DNA of 64,000 nucleotides, taken from JAXGQD01 sp964574395. GTDB taxonomy: Bacteria; Bacillota; Clostridia; Saccharofermentanales; Fastidiosipilaceae. The translations under genes were made by a program, and so were the position numbers. The DNA is taken from positions 1 through 64,000 of the forward strand of contig CAZNNL010000001.1 in NCBI GenBank assembly GCA_964574395.1, read 5' to 3'. Positions 26,626 through 34,697 of this stretch are shown piece by piece (the stretch's first letter is position 1; each line of letters begins with the position of its first letter). Under the pieces are notes generated by a model. The model did no database searches. It was not told the DNA's origin and saw only the letters and a list, made by a program, of their open reading frames with translations.

Positions 26626-26740
26626 CACTTGTTTATATATATAGACGTCATTATATGCTTCAAATTACGCCTATTTACTGTATTTTGCAACATTATCATT
26701 GCAAACAGATAACTATTTTCTTTCAACTTAGATAATTAGA

Positions 26741-27895
26741 TTAATTTTCGTTCCTACTTGGGTAAAATAATTTGCGCGTTCCGGTGACGTCAAGCGTTCC
26801 CTCACCCAGATTTAAGAGGTTGTCAGTACGTGCTGCATATCGCAGCCAATTGATTGCTTCGTCTAGTGTTTGACGATTACCGAGCTTGATACGTGTACCA
26901 GAATCTGCATACGCCTTGCTCAAGGTAATATAGGTCTCTGCTCCATCCGTTAAGGTGATGGATTTTACTTGACTAAAGAAACTAAAATCATCGTTGGCTG
27001 TAGTGTCATTATTAATCAAGGCATCTAAGACTAGGATAGCGGGCCGAATTGTTTTCTTCACATCTTCGGATACCATTTCGCCTGGTACAGGGTTTTCAAG
27101 TTTTGCATTGTAAATAATGGGGATTTCTTTATGTAGATTTCTAATAATATCCAGAACAATGCCATCTTTATCTAACAAAACGATTTGTCCTTGATAGTCG
27201 ACATAACTAACCGGCACACGTTCCTGCACTACTATATGTACGGTGCCTGGAAATTTCGGACCTACCGTTACACTATTTACATAAGGGAAAGCCGCTTTTA
27301 TTTTATCTTCAGCAGCGCCGTTACGGATACCAATAATCCGCCCAAGGCCACCGCCCCATCCCTCTAGAAGGTGTCTATCTAATTGTATTTCTGAGGCATC
27401 AATTACTTCTTTCTCGCTCAGATTTTGTATTCCATCTATTTGAAAACGTTGCACATGAAATGCTGGCAGAAAGTAAATCAATGCTAGCAAAATAATTATA
27501 AAAGAAACAATGAAACCATAACGTTTCACTGTACCCATGCGCCTATTGTGTTTACGGTCCCTGATGCGTTGTTTTTGGGTATGATAAGCAGATTTAGCTA
27601 ATTTGGTGGTTTCTTGCTGTTTATGAACAAGCTCTTCTAGTATGCTGACTTCTTCGGTGGTTTCGCGTGCTTCTACGGAAGCTTCTGATTCAGCGTTATA
27701 CTCAAGGCTTTCTGACTGATTTTCAACTGTGCCTCTCACGTTTTCATCAAAAATGGGGTCAGCAATAAAGGCTCTGGTACTTTTTTCTTGGGCTTCTTCG
27801 CCCTCAAGTTCAGAGAGAACTTCTGTAGATAGTTTTATAGGAGCGGTCTCGCGTTCGAGCGCTTTTGGATCAGCTTTTGGCAGATTCTTCTTCAT
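26741..27895 (-). CDS. divIB: Cell division protein DivIB/FtsQ
   Basis: This bitopic divisome protein has a large acidic cytoplasmic tail (1-125), one transmembrane segment (about 127-146) and an extracytoplasmic POTRA domain (from about 147, FHVQRFQIDGIQNLSEKEVI). The FtsQ/DivIB core follows with VTVGPKFPGTVHIVVQERVP and VLLDKDGIVLD. The 384-residue length exceeds typical DivIB because of the cytoplasmic tail. SD AAGGAG precedes ATG. It lies between murG and ftsZ. Confidence 0.9.
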   Translation of the reverse strand: MKKNLPKADPKALERETAPIKLSTEVLSELEGEEAQEKSTRAFIADPIFDENVRGTVENQSESLEYNAESEASVEARETTEEVSILEELVHKQQETTKLAKSAYHTQKQRIRDRKHNRRMGTVKRYGFIVSFIIILLALIYFLPAFHVQRFQIDGIQNLSEKEVIDASEIQLDRHLLEGWGGGLGRIIGIRNGAAEDKIKAAFPYVNSVTVGPKFPGTVHIVVQERVPVSYVDYQGQIVLLDKDGIVLDIIRNLHKEIPIIYNAKLENPVPGEMVSEDVKKTIRPAILVLDALINNDTTANDDFSFFSQVKSITLTDGAETYITLSKAYADSGTRIKLGNRQTLDEAINWLRYAARTDNLLNLGEGTLDVTGTRKLFYPSRNEN

Positions 27896-27932
27896 CCGTT
27901 CTCCTTAGACACAACTGCTTTTTAACTTTCAT

Positions 27933-29075
27933 TTACTTCGCAGAAGGTACTAGTGTCAAAAATTCCGTGCAGATATCCTGAGCCGCGGTTGGGCTTGCTA
28001 GCGTAGCTGCCGCTTTCTCCATGCTTGCTAGTTTGCCGCTTGTTCCCCTAATTTCTTCTATGGCTTTGAACAAGCAGGCTCCGCTTAAGTTCTCATCGTC
28101 TATGCAGATACCCGCCTCCTTCTCAACAAAGGCTAATGCATTGTGGCGCTGGTGGTCTCCTTTGGCAAAAGGAAATGGCACTAAGATTGCCGCTTTACCC
28201 AATGCCGCCAATTCTGCACATGCAATGGCACCCGCCCGACTTATGACAATATCGGCTGCAGCCATGTAGGATACCATATTATAGAGATAATTCTCAATTT
28301 TCAAGCCTTGGTATCCCATTAATCCAGCATTATTCGCCATATTTAAGCCTTCATCGTACAGAGTTTTCCCACTTGCCAAGAGAACTTTGGGTATTTGTGC
28401 GCCCTTATGCTGCTTTGAATATTCAGCGTACGCTTGGGCAAGTTCAATGCTTGAACGATTGATACTGCGGGCACCAAGAGAACCACCCGTTACCAAAATT
28501 AAGAAATCATCGTCAGAAAGCTCCAGTTCTTGGCGCGCTGCCTTCTTGCTTGTGTTAAAAAACTTATCCGAGATTGGGTTACCCGTTAATACGACGCGTT
28601 TCGCTTTCTTAAAAAACGGAACCGATGTTTCATAGCTTACGCAAACCACGTCAGCACCTCTTGACATCAAGCGGTTGCTACGTCCAGGGAAGGCATTTTG
28701 TTCGTGTATTAGGCGTGGAATACGCAATTTTTTAGCTGCGGCAAGTAAAGGTCCAGCCACATAGCCACCAGTACCGATTATCGCGGAGACTTGGCGTTTT
28801 TTTATTAGTTTCTTACACTGTTGTGTTCCGCGCCAGAAATCACGGACAGCTTTATAGATATCAGCAGGAGTATTTTCAAAAGGATACGCAGCTACCTCAA
28901 TAAACTCAAAACCTGCTCGGGGCACGAGTTCACTTTCAATACCATCTTTACTACCGGTAAAAATTATATCGATGTCTGGACGTAGTTTTTGTAGACCGTG
29001 CGCAATCGCTAGCGCAGGGTTTACATGCCCTGAAGTTCCTCCCCCTGAAATAGCAATCGTTAGCGACTTAGGCAT
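27933..29075 (-). CDS. murG: UDP-GlcNAc:lipid I N-acetylglucosaminyltransferase MurG
   Basis: MurG converts lipid I to lipid II at the inner face of the membrane. The 380-residue GT-B protein has GGGTSGHVNPALA (N-terminal glycine loop), HEQNAFPGRSNR, the GGSLGARSINR loop and the C-terminal donor site SRAGAIACAELAALGKAAILVPFP. Start ATG 29075 overlaps the ftsW stop by 8 nt, and the reading frame upstream lies inside ftsW. Confidence 0.95.
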   Translation of the reverse strand: MPKSLTIAISGGGTSGHVNPALAIAHGLQKLRPDIDIIFTGSKDGIESELVPRAGFEFIEVAAYPFENTPADIYKAVRDFWRGTQQCKKLIKKRQVSAIIGTGGYVAGPLLAAAKKLRIPRLIHEQNAFPGRSNRLMSRGADVVCVSYETSVPFFKKAKRVVLTGNPISDKFFNTSKKAARQELELSDDDFLILVTGGSLGARSINRSSIELAQAYAEYSKQHKGAQIPKVLLASGKTLYDEGLNMANNAGLMGYQGLKIENYLYNMVSYMAAADIVISRAGAIACAELAALGKAAILVPFPFAKGDHQRHNALAFVEKEAGICIDDENLSGACLFKAIEEIRGTSGKLASMEKAAATLASPTAAQDICTEFLTLVPSAK

Positions 29076-30681
29076 GTGCTCTTTTACGCTGCTTGCGTCT
29101 GCGACGGTTGTCCGCAAATCGTACTCCGCCTATGTCTTTGGGACCGAACTTAGAGACCGACAAGAGGAAGCCAATTCCCACTAGAAAGAATATGTTAGAC
29201 GTACCGCCATAACTAAATAAGGGCAGACTGATACCGGTCGGGGGGATGACCATCAAGTTTACCGCAATACTTAGAAAGGCTTGAATCGCAATAAGGGACG
29301 AAAAGCCCAATGCCATAATTTGCATATAAATGGACTGTGTCTTTAATGTCACCATAATGCCTAAAACAAAGAAGAGTACAAAGAGCAACACAACAGCAGA
29401 AGAACCCAAGAAGCCAAGCTCTTCCCCGATGTTGGAGAAAACATAGTCGTTGTGAATTTCAGGTAACCAGCCAAATTTTTGCCTACCTAAACCTAAGCCT
29501 GTACCGGAGACACCACCTGAGCCGATGCTAATCATGGCATGACGTGATTGATAACTTTCATCTACAGTCGCGCTCGAGTCACCAGCAAAAACGTTCAGAC
29601 GTGTCAAGATATGGGTCATTTGTGGGTTGCTCTCAACATAAGCCGTGATTTCTGTTTTAAAAGCAGAAAAAATGGAAAAGAGCGCGATGACGACGGCTAA
29701 TACTAAGCCAATCATAATGAGCCAAGAACGCGGTCTAATGCCTGCACCAAGGAACACAACAAAGAGCGTTAACATAATAATTATGATGGACGACCAGTGA
29801 GACTGTTGGCTGATTAAAACACACCAGAGCAGGATCAGTCCGCCAGGCGCAACAAAATCGTAGAACACGTCTTTAAACACTTGGCCAACTTTTGAGCGGG
29901 CTACTAGTTTACCTGCGGAACGCATTTTGCGGATGCTCGAGTAGTACACAGCACCACAATAGACGGTTGCAAGTTTAGCTATTTCAGAGGGTTGGAAAGT
30001 CATGTCTGGCAAAATAACCAACGGTAGCCATCGTCTTTGACCATTGATTTCTTGACCTATCCCTGGAATCAAAACAAGCACAAGCATAAATAGAGTGACA
30101 AGATAAACCAATATGGCCATCGCTTCATGGTTCCACCGCTTGGGATTAATCCTGGTGATAACATACATCACAACTAAAGCCAACGCGGTAAATAGCACTT
30201 GACGAATAACCCAGTAGCTCGAATCACCATACTCGTTAAAGGCATTCGTCATACTTGCCGAAAAAAGCATAATCATACCAAAACAAAGTAGCACGATAAC
30301 CGTAATAAGTAAGCCTAAATGCACGCGACGTGGAGGTCTGAAGTGAATGGAGTCAGTTGAAGTATCAGTAGGGCTAATATCAACGCCTGCCTTTAGCGCT
30401 GCTTCCTGCGCAAGCACGGAAGCTAATTCCTCTGCCGTCGGTGGCACGGTTTGTTCAATCGGAGTTGCGAAACGACTAGAGCGTTTATAAAGTGGGGGCT
30501 GAACGGCTAATAATTCTTCTTGACGTTTACGCAATTTTTCTATGCGTTTGTCTCTCCTCTGATTGGACTTTTTACTAACTTTCGTTCTGCGCACGCCGCG
30601 CTCGGGGGTGTCAAAGTTGACATTGTCATGTATGGAGCTCTGAGGCTTACTCATTTGTTTTCTTTTTCGCCTAATACTCAT
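29068..30681 (-). CDS. ftsW: FtsW-type peptidoglycan glycosyltransferase with long basic N-terminus
   Basis: This SEDS polymerase works with a class B PBP at the septum. The 537-residue form has about ten membrane segments, NDYVFSNIGEELGFLG and PPTGISLPLFSYGGTSNIF, which are diagnostic SEDS motifs. About 130 residues of Lys/Arg- and Glu-rich cytoplasmic sequence precede the first membrane segment, where typical FtsW has about 15. The ATG at 30681 is preceded by AAGGA. The longer frame upstream overlaps mraY. The very basic C-terminus ends RRRRKQRKRAHA. Confidence 0.92.
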   Translation of the reverse strand: MSIRRKRKQMSKPQSSIHDNVNFDTPERGVRRTKVSKKSNQRRDKRIEKLRKRQEELLAVQPPLYKRSSRFATPIEQTVPPTAEELASVLAQEAALKAGVDISPTDTSTDSIHFRPPRRVHLGLLITVIVLLCFGMIMLFSASMTNAFNEYGDSSYWVIRQVLFTALALVVMYVITRINPKRWNHEAMAILVYLVTLFMLVLVLIPGIGQEINGQRRWLPLVILPDMTFQPSEIAKLATVYCGAVYYSSIRKMRSAGKLVARSKVGQVFKDVFYDFVAPGGLILLWCVLISQQSHWSSIIIIMLTLFVVFLGAGIRPRSWLIMIGLVLAVVIALFSIFSAFKTEITAYVESNPQMTHILTRLNVFAGDSSATVDESYQSRHAMISIGSGGVSGTGLGLGRQKFGWLPEIHNDYVFSNIGEELGFLGSSAVVLLFVLFFVLGIMVTLKTQSIYMQIMALGFSSLIAIQAFLSIAVNLMVIPPTGISLPLFSYGGTSNIFFLVGIGFLLSVSKFGPKDIGGVRFADNRRRRKQRKRAHA

Positions 30682-30700
30682 TCTTTTCTGTCCTTCTTCC

Positions 30701-31699
30701 TCAAGACCATATACCAAGGGCGAGTAGCCCAATTACTGATCCGAGTAGTGCAATCGCCGAAAAAACAACTACGACTTTGTTTTCTGACCAACCACCTAGT
30801 TCGAAATGGTGGTGAATGGGCGACATGCGGAAAATCCTTTTGCCATGCGTAGCTTTAAAGTATAGCACTTGAATGACAACTGACATGGCTTCGGCGCAAT
30901 ATACAAAGCCAGTTAATAAGAAGAGCCAAGGTGTTCCTGTTAAGACAAGGAAACTTGAAAAAAGTGCCCCAATCGCCAAAGAACCGGTGTCACCCATGAA
31001 AATCTTCGCCGGATGACGATTATAAACCAAGAAACCTAAAAGGCCACCAATCAACGCCAAAAAGACCAAGGACACTGTGTTACCGGTGCTATAGGCCCTA
31101 GCTCCCGCGCTTGCTGCATAGGCAAGACTGAAGAAAACAGGGATGCTTAGTGTAGAAAGTAAACCGTCAACCCCATCCGTAATATTTACAGCGTTAATGG
31201 TAAAGTACATAAAAATTACTAGGAAAATGCCGTAAACAATCTTCCAGGCGCCCGTGATCGGGGTGATGCCAAGGGCGAAAGGCCATACAATCTCTGGGTT
31301 GGAGCCATAAAAATAGAGGTAATACAGCACAAACAAAGTACAAGCAATCAGCATGGGGATCGATTTCTGTTTCGGGCTAAGGCCCTCTTTGCTAATGCGC
31401 ACCTTAATATAGTCGTCTAAAAAACCTATTGCAGCCATTGCAAGGGTCAAGGCGAGCATGATCAAGACCACCCAAGAGGAGGCCCTAAAACTAAAGTAAA
31501 TGCCAAGCAATAGGGTTGGGACGATGAACATAATGGCACCCATGGTTGGTGTACCAGTTTTGGCAAAATGACTCTCTGGCCCATCGTCACGTACGGTTTG
31601 CCCTATACGCAAACGTTTCACATAAGGTATCAATAGTTTTCCTAAGCCGACGGTCATAACAAACGCAATCGGAATAATGATTAAATCTATCAAAGGCAC
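30701..31699 (-). CDS. mraY: Phospho-N-acetylmuramoyl-pentapeptide transferase MraY
   Basis: This integral membrane enzyme forms lipid I from UDP-MurNAc-pentapeptide and undecaprenyl phosphate. Key motifs are FLDDYIKV (DDxxK), NAVNITDGVDGL (metal-binding Asp) and MSPIHHHFELGGW (HHH). The chosen GTG start at 31699 overlaps the murF stop by 10 nt and has GAGGGGG upstream. A TTG one codon earlier is possible. Length is about 332 residues. Confidence 0.94.
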   Translation of the reverse strand: MPLIDLIIIPIAFVMTVGLGKLLIPYVKRLRIGQTVRDDGPESHFAKTGTPTMGAIMFIVPTLLLGIYFSFRASSWVVLIMLALTLAMAAIGFLDDYIKVRISKEGLSPKQKSIPMLIACTLFVLYYLYFYGSNPEIVWPFALGITPITGAWKIVYGIFLVIFMYFTINAVNITDGVDGLLSTLSIPVFFSLAYAASAGARAYSTGNTVSLVFLALIGGLLGFLVYNRHPAKIFMGDTGSLAIGALFSSFLVLTGTPWLFLLTGFVYCAEAMSVVIQVLYFKATHGKRIFRMSPIHHHFELGGWSENKVVVVFSAIALLGSVIGLLALGIWS

Positions 31700-33201
31700 A
31701 AGTCGTCCCCCTCTACCAGACTCCACGCTGCTTGGCCTAGTTTATCCATGGCAAAGGAATGTGAAGCTTTCACAAGCAGTATATCATGCGCTTTCAAGAC
31801 AGGAAGCAGTGCTTCGCTAAGGGCTTCTCGGTCAGGAAAGCAATGTAGTTCCGTAAGCTTGCCGGGCACACCTGCCTGCTCTAATTGGCAAGCCTGCGCC
31901 ATATCTTCTGCCCATTCGCCGCAGAGATACGCTAAGTCTGGTCTGTTTTTGCCAATACTACGACCAATTTCGCGATGCAGTCTCAGACTTTCGTCACCAA
32001 GTTCATTCACGCAGCCTAAGGCAGCAATAGTGCGTCTACCGCTGCTTTTGCCTAATTCTTGCAAGTACTCCAAGGCTGCACGCATGGCTTCAGGGCTGGC
32101 GTTGTAGCTATCGTCGATTAAGGTGAACTTTTTACCTTCATGACGCCTTTGACGTGCACCTGTTGAGCGGTACGTCAGCAAGTTCTGTGCTATTTCATCT
32201 GAACTATAATTTAAGTAGCTCGCGGTAATAATGGCAAAAAGGGCATTTTGCACCATATGCCTACCAAAAGTATGTAGTTCAATCTTTTGTCCACTGGAAA
32301 TTTTCATGTGCTCTGGAGCTTGTGGGGCTGCTTGCCAGTTTATGGTGAATACACTCTGATCCCCAGAAAACTGTAATGAGCTTACATGGAGTAATGGGTA
32401 GTCCTTGAGTGTGTCCGGCAAGGCTTTGGCATCTAAGGCGATAAAGGCAAGCTTGAGATTTTTTTGTTTGATAATAGTCTGTAAATATTCGCTCTGAGCT
32501 GCTTCTAACAAAACCTGGTCATCGGCGTTCAAAATTAAGAGTCCACCTTCTCGCAAGGCGGCAGCGAGAATAAGTTTTTCTTTTGCCAAAGCTGCTTGCG
32601 TACCAAAAAAAGATAAATGCGAGTGTCCGATCATGGTAATCATAGCGATATCTGCTTCTGCCATATGCGCCAAAACGGCCATTTCTCCGGGCTCACCGAT
32701 ACCCAATTCAATGACAAGGCTGTCTACTTCTTCATCGGTAGCCAACAAAGTTTGCGCTACGCCAATTTCGTTATTGAGATTGGCCTCCGTCTTAGCAACG
32801 TGACGAGACGAAAGAGCTGCAAAGACCATATCACGAGTAGAGGTTTTGCCAACGCTACCACTAACAGCCACGACCTTACCCGCTAGGCTTTGACGATACC
32901 ACGAAGCCAGCGCCTTAAAGGTGTCTAAAGTATTTTCAACTAACCAAAGACAGTGCCCAGGTGCGAGTTGTTCGGCTTTAGCCAAGTCAGACACACATAA
33001 TACGCTTGCACCTTGTGCGACGGCTTGATCTAAAAAGTTGTGTGCATCAAAGCGTTCACCTTGCAAAGCTATGAATAAACTCTCTTGCTTCAATGCGCGT
33101 GTATCACTTGATACAGAACTTATCTGCTCGTCTCCTCTGGCATACAGCAATTCCCCGCCTAAGGCTTCTACAATTTCACGAATGGCATAATTCTTATGCA
33201 T
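31690..33201 (-). CDS. murF: UDP-MurNAc-tripeptide:D-Ala-D-Ala ligase MurF
   Basis: MurF adds the D-Ala-D-Ala dipeptide to the muropeptide precursor. The 503-residue protein has the N-terminal substrate domain (VSSDTRALKQESLFIALQGE), an intact Walker A VSGSVGKTSTRDMV, EANLNNEIGVAQTLL, VIELGIGEPGEMA and, in the C-terminal domain, DDSYNASPEAM. Its motifs are intact, in contrast to the adjacent MurE-like protein. ATG overlaps the murE-like stop by 8 nt. Confidence 0.93.
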   Translation of the reverse strand: MHKNYAIREIVEALGGELLYARGDEQISSVSSDTRALKQESLFIALQGERFDAHNFLDQAVAQGASVLCVSDLAKAEQLAPGHCLWLVENTLDTFKALASWYRQSLAGKVVAVSGSVGKTSTRDMVFAALSSRHVAKTEANLNNEIGVAQTLLATDEEVDSLVIELGIGEPGEMAVLAHMAEADIAMITMIGHSHLSFFGTQAALAKEKLILAAALREGGLLILNADDQVLLEAAQSEYLQTIIKQKNLKLAFIALDAKALPDTLKDYPLLHVSSLQFSGDQSVFTINWQAAPQAPEHMKISSGQKIELHTFGRHMVQNALFAIITASYLNYSSDEIAQNLLTYRSTGARQRRHEGKKFTLIDDSYNASPEAMRAALEYLQELGKSSGRRTIAALGCVNELGDESLRLHREIGRSIGKNRPDLAYLCGEWAEDMAQACQLEQAGVPGKLTELHCFPDREALSEALLPVLKAHDILLVKASHSFAMDKLGQAAWSLVEGDDLCL

Positions 33202-34696
33202 CTTTTTTCTTTTCCGTTCTTTCTATTAAAGCCGCTTGCGCAACCTCATATTCTGAAAATGGTTCTGTGCTTTGTGCATCGATGTGGTAACTCTCCTGTG
33301 CTTTACCAGTTAAAACCACTAAGTCTCCGAGCTGTGCCTGTTCAACAATATGTTTGATAGCAGTAGCCCTATCTTCTAGACAAACGTAATCATACGCATT
33401 CGCAGCAAGATTCTTTGTCATGTCCTCGAGTATGGCTTTAGCGCCTTCGGAACGTGGGTTACTCACGGTAAAACAAACATAGTCAGCTGCGCGCACAGCT
33501 TCGGCGGCAAGTGCTTGACGCATTTCGGGCTTACGATCCCCCCCGGCACTAGCGAGAACAAGCAGTCTGTTTCTACAATAGGGACGTAATGATTGCAGTA
33601 AATTTTTCATCTGGAGTGCGGACCAAGCATTATCAATCATCAAGGAAAAATCTTGGCTTTCTTGCGTTTGATTAAGTACCATTTCAAAACGTCCGGGTAA
33701 GCTTAGTTCACTCAGATACTCTTGTAGAACTTCTCTAGAAATATTTTCATGATATGCCCAGGTCAATAAGGCCAACGCATTAGAAACATGATGCCGTCCG
33801 GGTAAAGCAACAAAGTATTCCGTGCTTGAGCCATCTGGATAGTCAACTATGAAAGATGTACCAATGGTCCTGGTACGTGTTTCTATGCGCAATTCGCGCG
33901 CGCGTAAGGAAGAAGTTTTTTCGATACTATACGTCAGGCAGCGGTTGCCCAAACTTTCCAAGATGGGATATGCATCTGTGCTTAAGGAATCCATATTGAC
34001 GAAGAAAAATGTATTCTCGGATGCTACGGCAATGACTCGTTCCAGTTCTTTCGCGTCTGCTTGTAGAACAGTACAAGTATCTGGAGATAGAAAATGTCCC
34101 CGTTTTAATTCAAGATCTTTGTAGTTGAATGGCAAAATCACAGCACCATCGCGAAGCTCGCTTAACACCGCACAAATATCTGGCATTTCTGGGTGATTAC
34201 GTGGAAGAAAGCGTTTTTTACCAACACTGAGAATTTGCATGTCATCGATTAAGCTAGCTTTCTTCTCCAATTTGCAAAGAAGACTATAGAGCATGTGGCT
34301 ACAACTCCCTTTGCCAATATCACCAATCAAGAGGTGTAGCTGTAAGGAGTCGAATTCCACTTGATAGAAATTGCAACTGATAAAAGCCAAGGCTTCACGG
34401 CAATCTCGTACCAAAACTACAGCTGTAGACGGTGCGTGTTCTTTCAAATATTGCCTGTTCTCATCGTTCAATTCTTGTTGTACGAGCAAGGCAGAAGCCT
34501 TGCGATTGAGCGCTTCACGAATAAAGTCATGCCCATCAAGCTGTTCACCAACTAAACATACAAAAAGCGTGCCTTCTAAAACGCGTCTTGAATCATAAGC
34601 GATTTGACTGATTTCTGTCAGAGCTGAGCCGCTAAATTGCAATATGGGGTAATCTTTTAAGAGTTGATATAGTCTCACTTCTTTGCTCGCACCCAC
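33194..34696 (-). CDS. MurE-like Mur ligase with degenerate ATP-binding domain
   Basis: This 500-residue protein occupies the murE position between pbp and murF. The N-terminal domain is MurE-like (YDSRRVLEGTLFV, GEQLDGHDFI), and so is the C-terminal domain (LPGRFEMVLNQ, ASAGGDRKPEMRQALA, VLTGKAQESYHI). The central domain is not. The P-loop reads GDIGKGSCS instead of GTNGKT(T/S). The EVSSH, DYH and carbamoyl-lysine regions are unrecognisable, and the DNPR motif is SNPR. It may not be a ligase. Start GTG directly follows the pbp stop. Confidence 0.75.
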   Translation of the reverse strand: MGASKEVRLYQLLKDYPILQFSGSALTEISQIAYDSRRVLEGTLFVCLVGEQLDGHDFIREALNRKASALLVQQELNDENRQYLKEHAPSTAVVLVRDCREALAFISCNFYQVEFDSLQLHLLIGDIGKGSCSHMLYSLLCKLEKKASLIDDMQILSVGKKRFLPRNHPEMPDICAVLSELRDGAVILPFNYKDLELKRGHFLSPDTCTVLQADAKELERVIAVASENTFFFVNMDSLSTDAYPILESLGNRCLTYSIEKTSSLRARELRIETRTRTIGTSFIVDYPDGSSTEYFVALPGRHHVSNALALLTWAYHENISREVLQEYLSELSLPGRFEMVLNQTQESQDFSLMIDNAWSALQMKNLLQSLRPYCRNRLLVLASAGGDRKPEMRQALAAEAVRAADYVCFTVSNPRSEGAKAILEDMTKNLAANAYDYVCLEDRATAIKHIVEQAQLGDLVVLTGKAQESYHIDAQSTEPFSEYEVAQAALIERTEKKKDA

Positions 34697-34697
34697 C

